DNA from: Candidatus Arcticimaribacter sp.
GTDB lineage: Bacteria; Bacteroidota; Bacteroidia; Flavobacteriales; Flavobacteriaceae
Assembly: GCA_002708445.1 (NCBI GenBank)
Contig: PAOB01000006.1
Span: 60,539-124,538, forward strand
Length of the DNA: 64,000 nt
Direction: 5' to 3'
Part shown: one piece after another, positions 27,303-35,886 of the stretch
Layout: each line of letters begins with the position of its first letter
How positions within the stretch are numbered: the stretch's first letter is position 1
Position numbers and translations under genes: made by a program
The notes under the pieces: model-generated
Told to the model about the DNA's origin: nothing
What the model saw: only the letters and a program-made list of their open reading frames with translations
Databases searched by the model: none

Positions 27303-27848
27303 TTAATTTTTAATTAAATGTGATACTAATTTTATTGTAAAACGCAGAGGTTGATTGATGTCAACTTTTTCATCATCTCCTTGGTATCCGTAACAAAGGT
27401 AAGATGGGAAAAGAAATGTAGCAACTTCATTAACACTTAAAACTTTAACAGCTTCTCGTAATGCGGGTAACAATTCTTCTTTATCTACCAAATAACTTAC
27501 CGTACCGAGTTCCATTTCATCGTACAGGACTGTACCATCTAGAGCTTCTATTTTGTAATCAAAACGAACCTCGTCTCCTCTTTTAGGCCTAACTTTTATT
27601 GAATCTGTTTCAACCAAATAGGCATACCAAAAACCTGTAGAAGAAGCAATGTAATTGAGTGTTGAATCCCTAGCTATTATTTTTTTAAATTGTAGCTGCT
27701 GTTGGTTGATTATGTTTTTATTTCGCTCAACCGATCCTTTTAAAAAAGAATCTTTTTTAGTGTTAATGGGTTTACGAGGTTGAGGTTGTGTACAACCGAT
27801 GGCTAAAAAAAGTAAGAGAAAACTTAATCGTAGTTTGTATAAACTCAT
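27303..27848 (-). CDS. gldI: gliding motility-associated FKBP-type isomerase GldI
   Basis: A 181-residue lipoprotein (LFLAIGC lipobox, Cys about 19) whose N-terminal QPRKPINTKKDSFLKGSVER matches the GldI-specific segment before the FKBP domain (about 60-181; motifs GDEVRFDYKIEALDGTVLYD and FLFPSYLCYGYQGDDE). In Flavobacterium johnsoniae gldI is required for gliding, and gld proteins overlap with the type IX secretion system. The FKBP active-site aromatic residues are only partly conserved, typical of GldI. Its ATG overlaps the stop of the DHH phosphoesterase gene (ATGA), so the two are co-expressed. Confidence 0.88.
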   Translation of the reverse strand: MSLYKLRLSFLLLFLAIGCTQPQPRKPINTKKDSFLKGSVERNKNIINQQQLQFKKIIARDSTLNYIASSTGFWYAYLVETDSIKVRPKRGDEVRFDYKIEALDGTVLYDEMELGTVSYLVDKEELLPALREAVKVLSVNEVATFLFPSYLCYGYQGDDEKVDINQPLRFTIKLVSHLIKN

Positions 27849-28855
27849 TTCAATTGATCTTTGTATTGTAAGATGGTTTGATGAACTTTTTGAGTAGTCA
27901 CTTCCAAGTTTTCGTGTGAAACCCCACCAGCTGCATTGTGGTGCCCACCTCCATTAAAATGTTTCCGAGCAAACTCATTTACATTAAATTTTCCTTTAGA
28001 ACGGAAAGACATTTTGATGATTTTTTCTTGCGTATTTTCAATTAAGATGATGGCAAGTATTATGCCGTCTAAACTTAGGCCATAGTTTACAAAACCTTCG
28101 GTGTCTCCTTTTTTAAAGTCACATTGGGTAAGCTCTTCTTGGCTTAAGGTAATGTAAACTGCATTGAGTGGTTCAACTTTCACCAAGTTGGTAAGGGCCT
28201 TGCCTAAAAGTTGTAACCTACCAAAACTGTAGCTATCGTAAATATTGTTATGGATTTGAGTATGATCGATACCCATATCCAAAAGATTCGATACAATACT
28301 ATGGGTAACAGCTGTGGTTGATTGAAAGCGGAATGAACCCGAATCCGTCATGATACCCGTGTAAATACAGGTTGCGATGGTTTTATTGATTAGAGAAATG
28401 TCTAGTGCTTCCATAAGGTTGTAAACCATTTCACAAGTAGAACCAAGACCGGGATCAGAATACATCAAGTCGGCATAATCGTCGGGTTGCTCATGATGAT
28501 CAATCATAATTTTTGTTGCCTTGCAATTTTCAAGGATTTCATCCATAGGCTTAATTCTACTCAAACTGTTAAAGTCTAAAGTAAAAATAAGATCAGCTTC
28601 AAGGAGTAATTTTTCACTCTTTTCCTCTGATTTGTTGTATTTTATTATTTGTTCCTGACCAGGAATCCATTCCAAGAATTCAGGATAATCGTTTGGAGAA
28701 ATTACCGAGCATGAATGACTCATTAAATCTAAAAAATGCTTTAACCCTAAACAACTCCCAAGGGCATCTCCATCGGGGTTTTTATGTGGGATAATCACAA
28801 TTTCCTTACGGTTTGAAAGCTGTTCTTTTAGAGCGGGGATAAAGTTGTTTTTCAT
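27845..28855 (-). CDS. nrnA: DHH/DHHA1 phosphoesterase (NrnA-like oligoribonuclease/pAp phosphatase)
   Basis: A 336-residue cytoplasmic protein of the DHH superfamily, subfamily 1. The DHH domain shows IIPHKNPDGDALGSCLGL (about 21-38), the eponymous DHHEQPDDY (about 118-126) and TGIMTDSGSFRF. The C-terminal DHHA1 domain has GGGHHNAAGG (about 308-317) for substrate binding. NrnA enzymes degrade short oligoribonucleotides and 3'-phosphoadenosine 5'-phosphate. It heads the leftward nrnA-gldI-PPIase group and is divergent from ndk across a 177-base gap. Confidence 0.9.
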   Translation of the reverse strand: MKNNFIPALKEQLSNRKEIVIIPHKNPDGDALGSCLGLKHFLDLMSHSCSVISPNDYPEFLEWIPGQEQIIKYNKSEEKSEKLLLEADLIFTLDFNSLSRIKPMDEILENCKATKIMIDHHEQPDDYADLMYSDPGLGSTCEMVYNLMEALDISLINKTIATCIYTGIMTDSGSFRFQSTTAVTHSIVSNLLDMGIDHTQIHNNIYDSYSFGRLQLLGKALTNLVKVEPLNAVYITLSQEELTQCDFKKGDTEGFVNYGLSLDGIILAIILIENTQEKIIKMSFRSKGKFNVNEFARKHFNGGGHHNAAGGVSHENLEVTTQKVHQTILQYKDQLK

Positions 28856-29006
28856 ACCCTGCTAAGATACCAATCCTTTCTCAAAAAATTCTATTGTTTT
28901 TGTAATTAAAGCATTTACTATTGGTAAATAAACTACAGAATCAAGCTTATTTTTATTGATGTAATTAAAAAAACATCTTTCTATCTAAAGTTTCGACTCC
29001 TTTTGA

Positions 29007-29014
29007 TAAATTTG
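29007..29014 (+). promoter_or_regulatory. -7 promoter element (TAAATTTG) for ndk
   Basis: An exact TAnnTTTG match 18 bases upstream of the ndk ATG at 29033. The expected TTG element is not clean; TTTCGAC at about 28991 is the nearest candidate. It supports the start at 29033 over a TTG codon at 29003, which would lie upstream of this box. Confidence 0.5.
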
Positions 29015-29032
29015 CATCACAAAAAAAAATCT

Positions 29033-29452
29033 ATGACAACGAATCGTACATTCACAATGATTAAACCCGATGCTGTTGAAAACGGTCATGTCGGGTCTAT
29101 TCTTGAAAAAATAACTTCAGCAGGCTTTAAAATTTTAGCGTTAAAGAAAACCCAATTAACCCTTAATGATGCCCAAGCATTTTACAGTGTTCATAGTGAA
29201 CGTCCTTTTTTTGGAGAGCTTGTAGAGTTCATGACTAGAGGTCCGATAGTTGCGGCTATTCTTGAAAAAGACAATGCTGTAAATGATTTTCGTGTATTAA
29301 TAGGAGCAACAAATCCTGCGGAAGCTGCCGAAGGAACGATCCGAAATTTGTATGCTACCTCTATGGGAGAAAATGCTGTTCATGGATCTGATAGTGATGA
29401 AAATGCTAATATCGAGGGTGCTTTTCATTTTTCGCAAAGAGAAATTTTTTAA
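29033..29452 (+). CDS. ndk: nucleoside diphosphate kinase
   Basis: Transfers the gamma-phosphate from ATP to NDPs through a phosphohistidine. The 139-residue length is right for bacterial Ndk. It starts [20 protein letters not shown] and contains the kinase signature [20 protein letters not shown] with the catalytic His in AVHGSDS (about 116). The ATG at 29033 is preferred over an in-frame TTG 30 bases upstream, because family members begin here and a TAAATTTG box lies between. The stop shares a TTAA with the convergent DUF721 gene, so the 3' ends overlap by four bases. Confidence 0.97.
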   Translation: MTTNRTFTMIKPDAVENGHVGSILEKITSAGFKILALKKTQLTLNDAQAFYSVHSERPFFGELVEFMTRGPIVAAILEKDNAVNDFRVLIGATNPAEAAEGTIRNLYATSMGENAVHGSDSDENANIEGAFHFSQREIF

Positions 29453-29751
29453 CGAAGTACCAATTTGGTTACAAGATTTGCGCCGAGGGATTCGTTTAAG
29501 TGAAGCAAAATTTTTTCTTTTCCATAGGAAAGCTCCTCTCTAAGTGCTGAGGAGGTTAAATTTACAAATAGGGTAGTACCTCTGTAATTTACTCGTTGGG
29601 TGTATTGAGCAACACTTTTACCCATAGTAGTGTTCCATGCTTTCTCTACGCGAATTTTTGTGATTCCACCTTTTATGTTTTTTTGATCAATCAACTCGCC
29701 AAGCACATCCGAGATGGTTTGTGGTTCGAAAGATCTTTTTTTCTTTGTCAT
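29449..29751 (-). CDS. DUF721 (DciA-like) protein
   Basis: A 100-residue protein with the DUF721 core: [20 protein letters not shown], then a tryptophan-containing [10 protein letters not shown] and the beta-hairpin [18 protein letters not shown]. The family includes DciA, the ancestral loader of the DnaB replicative helicase in bacteria that lack DnaC or DnaI; for this protein the role is by family. It keeps only the KH-like core, and the extended tail seen in some DciA proteins is absent. Its ATG overlaps the stop of the lipoprotein gene upstream (ATGA), and recF follows further upstream, a replication-repair neighbourhood. Confidence 0.85.
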   Translation of the reverse strand: MTKKKRSFEPQTISDVLGELIDQKNIKGGITKIRVEKAWNTTMGKSVAQYTQRVNYRGTTLFVNLTSSALREELSYGKEKILLHLNESLGANLVTKLVLR

Positions 29752-30173
29752 GGTTTAAAACTTATTTTTTTATGGCGAATGTATCGGTAGGTTTTTCCGC
29801 TGTGCTCCAATTCTAAATTATTCTCAGAAATTTTTACAATTTTTTCTTTCCAAGGTTTCAAAGCCTTGTCATAGGACAGATAAAAATCTCCTTCAATTTG
29901 TTCAACAGTAAAATCAAATCGATCTTCTGAGCTTGAATAATTTTCCCCCAAACTAGGGGTTAATTTTTTTCGATACCCAAGGTTAGATTCTATTTTATAA
30001 AAATCAACTAAAATAATTCCTCCTTTTGGATTAAATATTTCTCCATGGGATTGAACTTCTTCAATTTCCCAAGTTCCATTCAAAAGGGTTAAGTCTTTCT
30101 TCGAAACTCCAGAACAGCCTGTCATTACTACAATAAATGTAAAAAAAAGGAAAGAAACTATTTTCTTTTTCAT
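29748..30173 (-). CDS. small lipoprotein, lipocalin-like
   Basis: A 141-residue lipoprotein: basic N-terminus, hydrophobic segment and VVMTGCSG lipobox (Cys about 19), then a beta-rich body. The start LLNGTWEIEEVQSHGE resembles the first strand of short bacterial lipocalin-like proteins, and YDKALKPWKEKIVKISENNL fits a later hairpin. The ATG at 30173 is chosen over a TTG two codons upstream. It sits between recF and the DUF721 gene on the same strand and overlaps the latter by four bases. Ligand and function unknown. Confidence 0.75.
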   Translation of the reverse strand: MKKKIVSFLFFTFIVVMTGCSGVSKKDLTLLNGTWEIEEVQSHGEIFNPKGGIILVDFYKIESNLGYRKKLTPSLGENYSSSEDRFDFTVEQIEGDFYLSYDKALKPWKEKIVKISENNLELEHSGKTYRYIRHKKISFKP

Positions 30174-30216
30174 GCCCAATACGAATAAATTTAATGTGTC
30201 TTTAAAGATAAGAATC

Positions 30217-31299
30217 TTAATTGAGATTAAAAATCTTGTAGGATGATTGCGTTGTTTTTAAAGCTTGTAAGGTTCTTTCTTCGTGGGTATCCGAAAGAAA
30301 GAGTTGTCCAAAGTGATTGTTCTCTACCAATTGCATAATAAGACTAACACGTTGTTGATCGAGTTTATCAAAAACATCGTCTAAAAGAACAATAGGAGTA
30401 ACTCCTGCTTGTTTTTTTATGAAATCAAATTGAGCGAGTTTAAGTGCGATTAAAAAAGATTTTTGCTGTCCTTGACTTCCAAACTTCTTTATGGGTTCAT
30501 CACTGATAGAGAAAAATAAATCCTCTTTATGAATTCCCGTACTGCTAAACTGTAACATACGGTCTTTAGCTAGTTGATTTTTAAGAAGTTCCTCAAAAGA
30601 ATTGTTTAATAAGGCGCTTTCATAGGAAAGGGTGACTTCCTCTTGCGATCTACTTATGCTTTGATAATGTTGCTCAAAAATTGATATGAATGTTTCCAAA
30701 AAGGCTTTGCGTTTTTCATGAATTGGAGTTCCCAAAGCAATCATTTGTTGATTGTAAATTTCTAATGTTTCTGCATCAAAAGTTTGATTCACTGCAAAAT
30801 ACTTTAAAAGGGCATTCCGTTGACTAACAATTTTGGTGTAATCCAGTAAATTATTTAGATAAACGGGATCGGTCTGACCAATAACCCCGTCCATGAATTT
30901 TCGTCTGATGCTACTTCCTTCATTAATTAGATCCCGATCTGAGGGTGAGATGATCACAAGCGGCAATAGACCAATGTGGTCTGATATTTTTTCGTAAACC
31001 TTACCGTTTCGCTTTAGGGTTTTTTTGTGCCCACGTTTTAGGCTACATAAAATTTTCTCGACTCGTTCATTTTTTTCAAAAACAGCATCTAAAACAAAAT
31101 AGTCTGTATCGAATTGTATGTTCTGTACAGCAGTTGGATTGAAATATCCTTTAGCAAAACACAAATGGTAGATTGCATCTAAAATATTAGATTTTCCAAC
31201 TCCATTATTTCCGATAAAACAATTGATTTGTGCATCGAATTCGAAGTTTTTGGAGGTTATGTTTTTGTATTGGGTTAGTGAAAGGCTTTTGAGTTTCAT
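30217..31299 (-). CDS. recF: DNA replication/repair protein RecF
   Basis: A 360-residue SMC-like ATPase that helps load RecA at ssDNA gaps. Walker A is [17 protein letters not shown] (about 29-45). Further motifs are [20 protein letters not shown] (about 115-134), the ABC signature-like [20 protein letters not shown] (about 272-291) and Walker [14 protein letters not shown] (about 304-316). The ATG at 31299 lies five bases after a TATCTTTG element, so the transcript may be almost leaderless. The lipoprotein and DUF721 genes follow downstream, and the TonB receptor gene is divergent. Confidence 0.95.
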   Translation of the reverse strand: MKLKSLSLTQYKNITSKNFEFDAQINCFIGNNGVGKSNILDAIYHLCFAKGYFNPTAVQNIQFDTDYFVLDAVFEKNERVEKILCSLKRGHKKTLKRNGKVYEKISDHIGLLPLVIISPSDRDLINEGSSIRRKFMDGVIGQTDPVYLNNLLDYTKIVSQRNALLKYFAVNQTFDAETLEIYNQQMIALGTPIHEKRKAFLETFISIFEQHYQSISRSQEEVTLSYESALLNNSFEELLKNQLAKDRMLQFSSTGIHKEDLFFSISDEPIKKFGSQGQQKSFLIALKLAQFDFIKKQAGVTPIVLLDDVFDKLDQQRVSLIMQLVENNHFGQLFLSDTHEERTLQALKTTQSSYKIFNLN

Positions 31300-31304
31300 G
31301 AATA

Positions 31305-31312
31305 CAAAGATA
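31305..31312 (-). promoter_or_regulatory. -7 promoter element (TATCTTTG) for recF
   Basis: A TAnnTTTG match on the minus strand ending five bases before the recF ATG. The -33 element is not clear. It implies a very short 5' leader. Confidence 0.4.
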
Positions 31313-31448
31313 AAAACTTAGAGCTTCCCGATCTGTGTTTTTTAACAAAGATCTAAATATGTGCCTAGAAGATAATTTCAATTTTCAGCTTGTCTGGAAT
31401 TATTAGAATAATATTATTATTAATGGCTTTATAGTTGTGAAATCTCCT

Positions 31449-31456
31449 TAATTTTG
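31449..31456 (+). promoter_or_regulatory. possible -7 element (TAATTTTG) overlapping the TonB receptor start
   Basis: A TAnnTTTG match whose last three bases are the TTG at 31454-31456 that would be the first in-frame start of the receptor. If it is used as a promoter, translation must start downstream, for instance at the TTG at 31469. The TTG at 31435 is only 11 bases upstream, too close for a -33 element, so this is weak. Confidence 0.3.
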
Positions 31457-33505
31457 AAAAAAAAGAATTTGAAAAATTTCTTGTACATCTTCCTTTTTTC
31501 TTTAGGAAGTCCGTTTACTATTTTTGCCCAAATTGATTCTATAAAGACCGTTAAATTAGAAGTCGTTGAGGTTTCCGTAACCCGATACGACCACCCGATT
31601 AATTCATCGACTTGGTCTGTTTCTAAATTGGATTTTAAAGATTCTCAAAAACAAATGCAGCAGTTGTATTTCAGTGATTACCTGAATGGTGTTCCTGGTT
31701 TATTTACTCTCAATAGCAATAATTTTTCTCAAGATTTACGAATTTCAATTAGAGGGTTTGGTTCTCGAGCTGCTTTTGGAATTCGGGGGATAAAACTTTT
31801 GGTGGATGGTATTCCCGAAACCACCCCTGATGGTCAGGGACAAATTGACAATTTGTCTATAGGAAGTATTGCGTCTGTTGAGATTATTAGAGGGCCTGCA
31901 TCCTTACTTTATGGGAATGCCTCTGGAGGAGTAATCAGCATTCAAACTCAGAGTGAATTGGAACGTAATTATTTGAAAACAGGAATAACGATGGGTGCCT
32001 ATGGGATGCAGAACATTCAGATAGGAGCTGGGGTTAAGAAAGATAAAACCTCTATCATTTTATTAGCTAATAAAATCAAGACCAATGGATATCGAGTATT
32101 TAGTGGTTTTGAGAGTAGTGGACTAAACGCTCTAATAAAACACCGATTCAATCAAAAAGCTGAATTGAATGTGCTGTTGAATTTTACAGATAGCCCAATA
32201 GCCGAAGATGCTGGGAGTCTTAATTTTGAAGCAACACAAACGCAACGTTTTCAGGCTCGAGACCGCAATGTTCAGTTTATGACTCAAGAGGCTGTTCAGC
32301 AATTTAAATCGGGGATTTCTTTTCGCCAGCAATGGAATTCTAAGTTTTCTTTTTCTACTTATGGTTTTTATGCTACCCGAGCTTTTAATACATCGCTACC
32401 TTTTGAGTTTGGAGGACAAGTTGATTTGGATCGATTGTATTTTGGGCAAGGGTCACAACTCAGTTTTCAAGGGGGAACATCACTTCGACATCAATTTCAA
32501 TTGGGTTACAGTTGGGCAAGCCAATCGGATCATCGAAAACGCTTTATGAATAAGCAAGGGGTTCGAGGGAATCTTACCTTAAATCAAGACGAAAATTTTG
32601 ATGCATTGGGCTTCTACCTGTTGGACGAGCTTTCTTTTGGAAATTTCAAAATTGTTGCAGGATTTCGATACGACACCAACAAACTAGAAGCTTTAGATCG
32701 ATACTTAGCTAACGGAAATGATAGTGGGTCACTTTCTTTGAATGCTTGGAGTTCTTCTTTAGGAGTCAATTATCAGTTAAATGAAAAGCAGTATTTGTTT
32801 GCATCTTCTGGAACGAGTTTTGAAACTCCTGTTTTGAGTGAATTGTCGGCAAACCCCAAAGGGGTTGGAGGTTTTAATACTGATTTGTCTCCCCAAAAAG
32901 CAAGAAATACAGAGTTTGGGTTTCGTTCAATTGGACAAAAGTCAAAATTTGAAGTTGTCTTATTTAACATTCTGACCAAGAATGACCTTGTCCCGTACGA
33001 GTTAGAAGCATTTCCCGATCGAAATTTTTATCGGAATGCTGGGAAGACCAAACGCAAGGGCTTGGAGGTGTCTTATTCATTAAAAAGATCTGCTTATTTG
33101 GAAACAAAAATTTCTTACACTTATTCAGATTTTACTTACGAATCTTTTGAAAAACCCAATGGCGATTTTAGTGGAAAACAACTCCCTGGAATACCAAAAC
33201 ACTTGGTTTTTGTTCAATCAAATTTTACTAAGGGGAATTGGAAAGTTATTTTTAATAGTCGTTTCCAAAGCAGTCTATTTGCCGATGATTCAAATGAAGC
33301 GAAAGAAGATGCTTATTTACTTTCAAATGTAAACATAGGTTATGGTATTGAGAGAGGAAATGTGATTTGGACTCCTTTTTTTGGTATCAATAACATGTGG
33401 AACTCAATCTACAACGATAATATTCGAATAAACGCTTTTGGAGGGCGTTATTATGAGCCGGCACCAACACGCCATATTTATGCTGGGGTACGTTTAATTT
33501 TGTAG
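31454..33505 (+). CDS. TonB-dependent outer-membrane receptor
   Basis: An outer-membrane receptor of up to 683 residues: signal peptide (ending FTIFAQ, about residue 26), plug domain (about 40-160, with SIRGFGSRAAFGIRGIKLLV and IEIIRGPASLLYGNASGG-like segments), then a 22-strand-type beta-barrel ending in HIYAGVRLIL. No ATG precedes the signal peptide in this frame, so the start must be a TTG, at 31454 or 31469; both keep a working signal peptide. There is no SusD partner, which argues against a polysaccharide-uptake pair. The architecture is like siderophore or ferric-citrate receptors (FecA type), but the ligand is unproven. Confidence 0.9.
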   Translation: MKKKNLKNFLYIFLFSLGSPFTIFAQIDSIKTVKLEVVEVSVTRYDHPINSSTWSVSKLDFKDSQKQMQQLYFSDYLNGVPGLFTLNSNNFSQDLRISIRGFGSRAAFGIRGIKLLVDGIPETTPDGQGQIDNLSIGSIASVEIIRGPASLLYGNASGGVISIQTQSELERNYLKTGITMGAYGMQNIQIGAGVKKDKTSIILLANKIKTNGYRVFSGFESSGLNALIKHRFNQKAELNVLLNFTDSPIAEDAGSLNFEATQTQRFQARDRNVQFMTQEAVQQFKSGISFRQQWNSKFSFSTYGFYATRAFNTSLPFEFGGQVDLDRLYFGQGSQLSFQGGTSLRHQFQLGYSWASQSDHRKRFMNKQGVRGNLTLNQDENFDALGFYLLDELSFGNFKIVAGFRYDTNKLEALDRYLANGNDSGSLSLNAWSSSLGVNYQLNEKQYLFASSGTSFETPVLSELSANPKGVGGFNTDLSPQKARNTEFGFRSIGQKSKFEVVLFNILTKNDLVPYELEAFPDRNFYRNAGKTKRKGLEVSYSLKRSAYLETKISYTYSDFTYESFEKPNGDFSGKQLPGIPKHLVFVQSNFTKGNWKVIFNSRFQSSLFADDSNEAKEDAYLLSNVNIGYGIERGNVIWTPFFGINNMWNSIYNDNIRINAFGGRYYEPAPTRHIYAGVRLIL

Positions 33506-33509
33506 ACGT

Positions 33510-34058
33510 TCAGTCCTCAGTAAAATGACTTGTACGTTTGGGTTTTGAGAAGCGTTCTTTGTTGTAGGCTTCTGATTCTCTTAGGGGAATGGAAAGTGAT
33601 TTCCAATTTTCGTTTGTAATCATTTTTCCAATAAAAACGATTTGACCTACATGATAGGCATAATGGCACAATTGTCGGTCAATAGCTGCCCGAACGGTCT
33701 GTCCCATATTTCTTATGAACACCTCTTTTTCTAAATCTTTTTGACTTAACTCATCTAAGGCATCAAACAGGCAAGACCAGCCCGATTCCCAGAGTTGAAG
33801 AAGTTCTTTTTTGTTTTTTTTAGGTTCAATAAATTCCTGATCTCTATTCCTCCATTTTTTCTCTCCATCAGAATTCAGAAAATCGGTCCAACGAGATTTC
33901 ATATTTCCATGAAGATGTTTTATGATTAAACCGATACTACTTGAATTTGAGTTTGGCTTCCAAAGAATTTGTTTTTCATTCAGTTGTCTAAAAGTAAGGT
34001 CTCCAATTGATTTGTAATGAAAAAATTCCTTTTGTATGTTTTTGATTTCATCTGACAT
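33510..34058 (-). CDS. DUF1572 (DinB-like fold) protein
   Basis: A 182-residue protein matching DUF1572: GDLTFRQLNEKQILWKPN near the N-terminus, SSSIGLIIKHLHGNMKSRW (first metal-type His) and RQLCHYAYHVGQIVFIGKMI (the later HxxH-like part). The DinB-like four-helix bundle often binds a divalent metal through three His, and the His at about 49, 131 and 135 are candidates. It may be a thiol-dependent enzyme, but no substrate is known. It converges on the TonB receptor gene with four bases between stops. Confidence 0.85.
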   Translation of the reverse strand: MSDEIKNIQKEFFHYKSIGDLTFRQLNEKQILWKPNSNSSSIGLIIKHLHGNMKSRWTDFLNSDGEKKWRNRDQEFIEPKKNKKELLQLWESGWSCLFDALDELSQKDLEKEVFIRNMGQTVRAAIDRQLCHYAYHVGQIVFIGKMITNENWKSLSIPLRESEAYNKERFSKPKRTSHFTED

Positions 34059-34227
34059 TTTAAAGTCTTGTTTTAATTAGAAAAACCTAAAAATAAATCT
34101 ATGAATAAGCTGTTTTGTAGTAGTAGATTTCTCCTAAAAACAGCAAGTTTAAAGATAAGGAAAAATTAAAACTCTTTTTTTCCTTTAAAATATGAAAAAT
34201 GAGCTTTCTGAATTAGAATAAAAAGGT

Positions 34228-34235
34228 TATTTTTG
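34228..34235 (+). promoter_or_regulatory. -7 promoter element (TATTTTTG) for the TPR/ribH/mutL group
   Basis: An exact TAnnTTTG match ending 19 bases before the ATG at 34255. A TTTCTG at 34205 is the closest -33 candidate. It probably drives the TPR membrane protein and the closely spaced downstream genes. Confidence 0.45.
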
Positions 34236-34254
34236 GGAACTTTAAAAAATTACG

Positions 34255-35019
34255 ATGGCTACATACAAAAAACGCGGAGCAAAAAAATCAGTAACCAAGG
34301 CTGAAGTTAGCGAGAATCAAATGGATAGTACAACAGCTGAGGTATTTGAAACACTCGATACATCAGCATCTAAGGCAGAAGAGTTTGTTGCAAAGTATCA
34401 AAACGTAATTTTGATTGTTATTGGTGTTGTGACGGTTGGAGTTTTGGGCTCTTTGGGATATCAAACTTTTGTGGTTGAACCGAATTCAAAAGAAGCTGTC
34501 GGGGAATTAAATCAAGCACAATACTATTTTAACCTTGCGGTTAATGGACAAGATAGCGATTCACTTTATGCTCGTTCCATTCGAGGAGGAGAAGGGAAGT
34601 ATGGTTTCAAAGACATTATTGAAAATTACAGTGGTACTCCTGCCGCTGATCTTGCATCTTTTAGTGCAGGAATGGCTTATCTTAATATGAGAGATTACCA
34701 AATGGCCATAGAGTATTTGAAAGACTTTAGCTCGGATGATATTTTGTTGAGTGCTATTGCCAATGGTTCTATAGGTGATGCATACGCACAACTTGAACAA
34801 GAGGATGATGCACTGGATTATTACATCAAAGCAGTTAAGGCCAGTGAAAACGACTACACGACTCCTAAATACTTATTTAAAGCTGGATTGCTTAGCAGCA
34901 ATTTAGAAAAAAACAGCCAAGCATTATCTTACTTTAAGCGCATTAAAGATGAATATCCAGATTCTACTGAGGCTACTCAAGTGGACATTCAGATCGGACG
35001 TTTAGAAAATATTAAATAG
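34255..35019 (+). CDS. membrane-anchored TPR protein (YfgM-like)
   Basis: A 254-residue protein. Residues 1-45 are polar and cytoplasmic, one membrane helix spans about 51-72 (VILIVIGVVTVGVLGSLGYQ), and the rest is periplasmic with TPR-like repeats (AYLNMRDYQMAIEYLKDF, AYAQLEQEDDALDYYIKAVK, LEKNSQALSYFKRIKDEYPD). This architecture resembles YfgM, which assists secreted-protein folding at the Sec translocon, but sequence similarity is only architectural. It is followed by ribH five bases later and is likely the first gene of the ribH-mutL transcript. Confidence 0.85.
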   Translation: MATYKKRGAKKSVTKAEVSENQMDSTTAEVFETLDTSASKAEEFVAKYQNVILIVIGVVTVGVLGSLGYQTFVVEPNSKEAVGELNQAQYYFNLAVNGQDSDSLYARSIRGGEGKYGFKDIIENYSGTPAADLASFSAGMAYLNMRDYQMAIEYLKDFSSDDILLSAIANGSIGDAYAQLEQEDDALDYYIKAVKASENDYTTPKYLFKAGLLSSNLEKNSQALSYFKRIKDEYPDSTEATQVDIQIGRLENIK

Positions 35020-35024
35020 TATTT

Positions 35025-35507
35025 ATGGCAACGGTTAATTCTAATTTATCCGTTTATGATCCCGATCAAGTACCTTCGGGTGAGCATTTATCTGTAGCTC
35101 TTGTTGTTTCTGAATGGAATGCTCAAATTACAGAATCACTTTTCAAGGGAGCTTATGACACCCTACGAAACCACAGAGTTGCGGAAAATAATATTTCTCG
35201 AATTAATGTTCCAGGGAGTTTCGAATTGATTTACGGAGCAAAACATGCCCAATCTCAAGGATTTGATGTTGTTATCGCAATAGGAAGTGTGATTCAAGGC
35301 GAAACCAAGCATTTTGACTTTGTTTGCCAAGGGGTATCTCAGGGGATAAAAGATTTAAATATTCAATCTAAGACACCTGTGATTTTCTGTGTTTTAACAG
35401 ACAACACGCTTCAACAAGCTATTGACCGATCCGGTGGTCAGTTTGGCAACAAGGGTATTGAGGCAGCTGTTGCTGCACTTAAAATGGCTTTTCTTTCTAA
35501 ACAATAA
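35025..35507 (+). CDS. ribH: 6,7-dimethyl-8-ribityllumazine synthase
   Basis: The penultimate enzyme of riboflavin synthesis, condensing 5-amino-6-ribitylaminouracil with 3,4-dihydroxy-2-butanone 4-phosphate. It has 160 residues. Motifs: SEWNAQITESLFKGAYDTL (substrate loop), VPGSFELIYGAK (about 64-75), IAIGSVIQGETKHFDFVCQG with the catalytic His, and the C-terminal DRSGGQFGNKGIEAA. It lies five bases after the TPR gene. No FMN riboswitch is seen upstream. No other riboflavin pathway gene is in the window. Confidence 0.96.
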   Translation: MATVNSNLSVYDPDQVPSGEHLSVALVVSEWNAQITESLFKGAYDTLRNHRVAENNISRINVPGSFELIYGAKHAQSQGFDVVIAIGSVIQGETKHFDFVCQGVSQGIKDLNIQSKTPVIFCVLTDNTLQQAIDRSGGQFGNKGIEAAVAALKMAFLSKQ

Positions 35508-35592
35508 GTTTTCAACATTTTACTTACTTCTTAGCAATCAAATTGGGATTTTAGTAAAATCAATGTATTTTTATGTTTTAAGGGAAATGCAG

Positions 35593-35883
35593 ATGTTCAA
35601 AACAAATCTTTTTAAACTTAATCGAAATAAACGTTACAATTACACACCTCGATATTATCAAGGAAAAACGATTGAAAACCTTTATGATTTTGATTCAAAG
35701 TTTGTAAAATATCGTGAAACTTACAATTCCAATGATTTTGGAAAAAAATGGGAAGAGGCGCGTATGGAAAGTCGAAACCGTTCCAATCGGTCAGTAACTC
35801 CTACATTATTGGTTGTCATAGCGATTTTATGCCTTATTTTTTTGTTTATTATTGATTTTGATTTATCCATCTTTTCTACCTAA
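35593..35883 (+). CDS. small conserved membrane protein downstream of ribH
   Basis: A 96-residue protein with a basic, aromatic N-terminal half (MFKTNLFKLNRNKRYNYTPR, then YYQGKTIENLYDFDSKF) and a single C-terminal membrane helix (about 75-94, TLLVVIAILCLIFLFIIDFD). It recurs between ribH and mutL in flavobacteria, where it is often mislabelled 'riboflavin synthase subunit beta'; the sequence gives no support for an enzymatic role. The ATG at 35593 is chosen from three nearby in-frame starts (35563, 35587, 35593), because the MFK beginning is what I recall in homologs. mutL begins three bases after its stop. Confidence 0.7.
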   Translation: MFKTNLFKLNRNKRYNYTPRYYQGKTIENLYDFDSKFVKYRETYNSNDFGKKWEEARMESRNRSNRSVTPTLLVVIAILCLIFLFIIDFDLSIFST

Positions 35884-35886
35884 CCC

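Noticed and set aside
29003..29032. A longer N-terminus for ndk from a TTG at 29003
   Set aside because: Ndk proteins begin at the ATG at 29033, and a TAAATTTG promoter box lies between the two codons.
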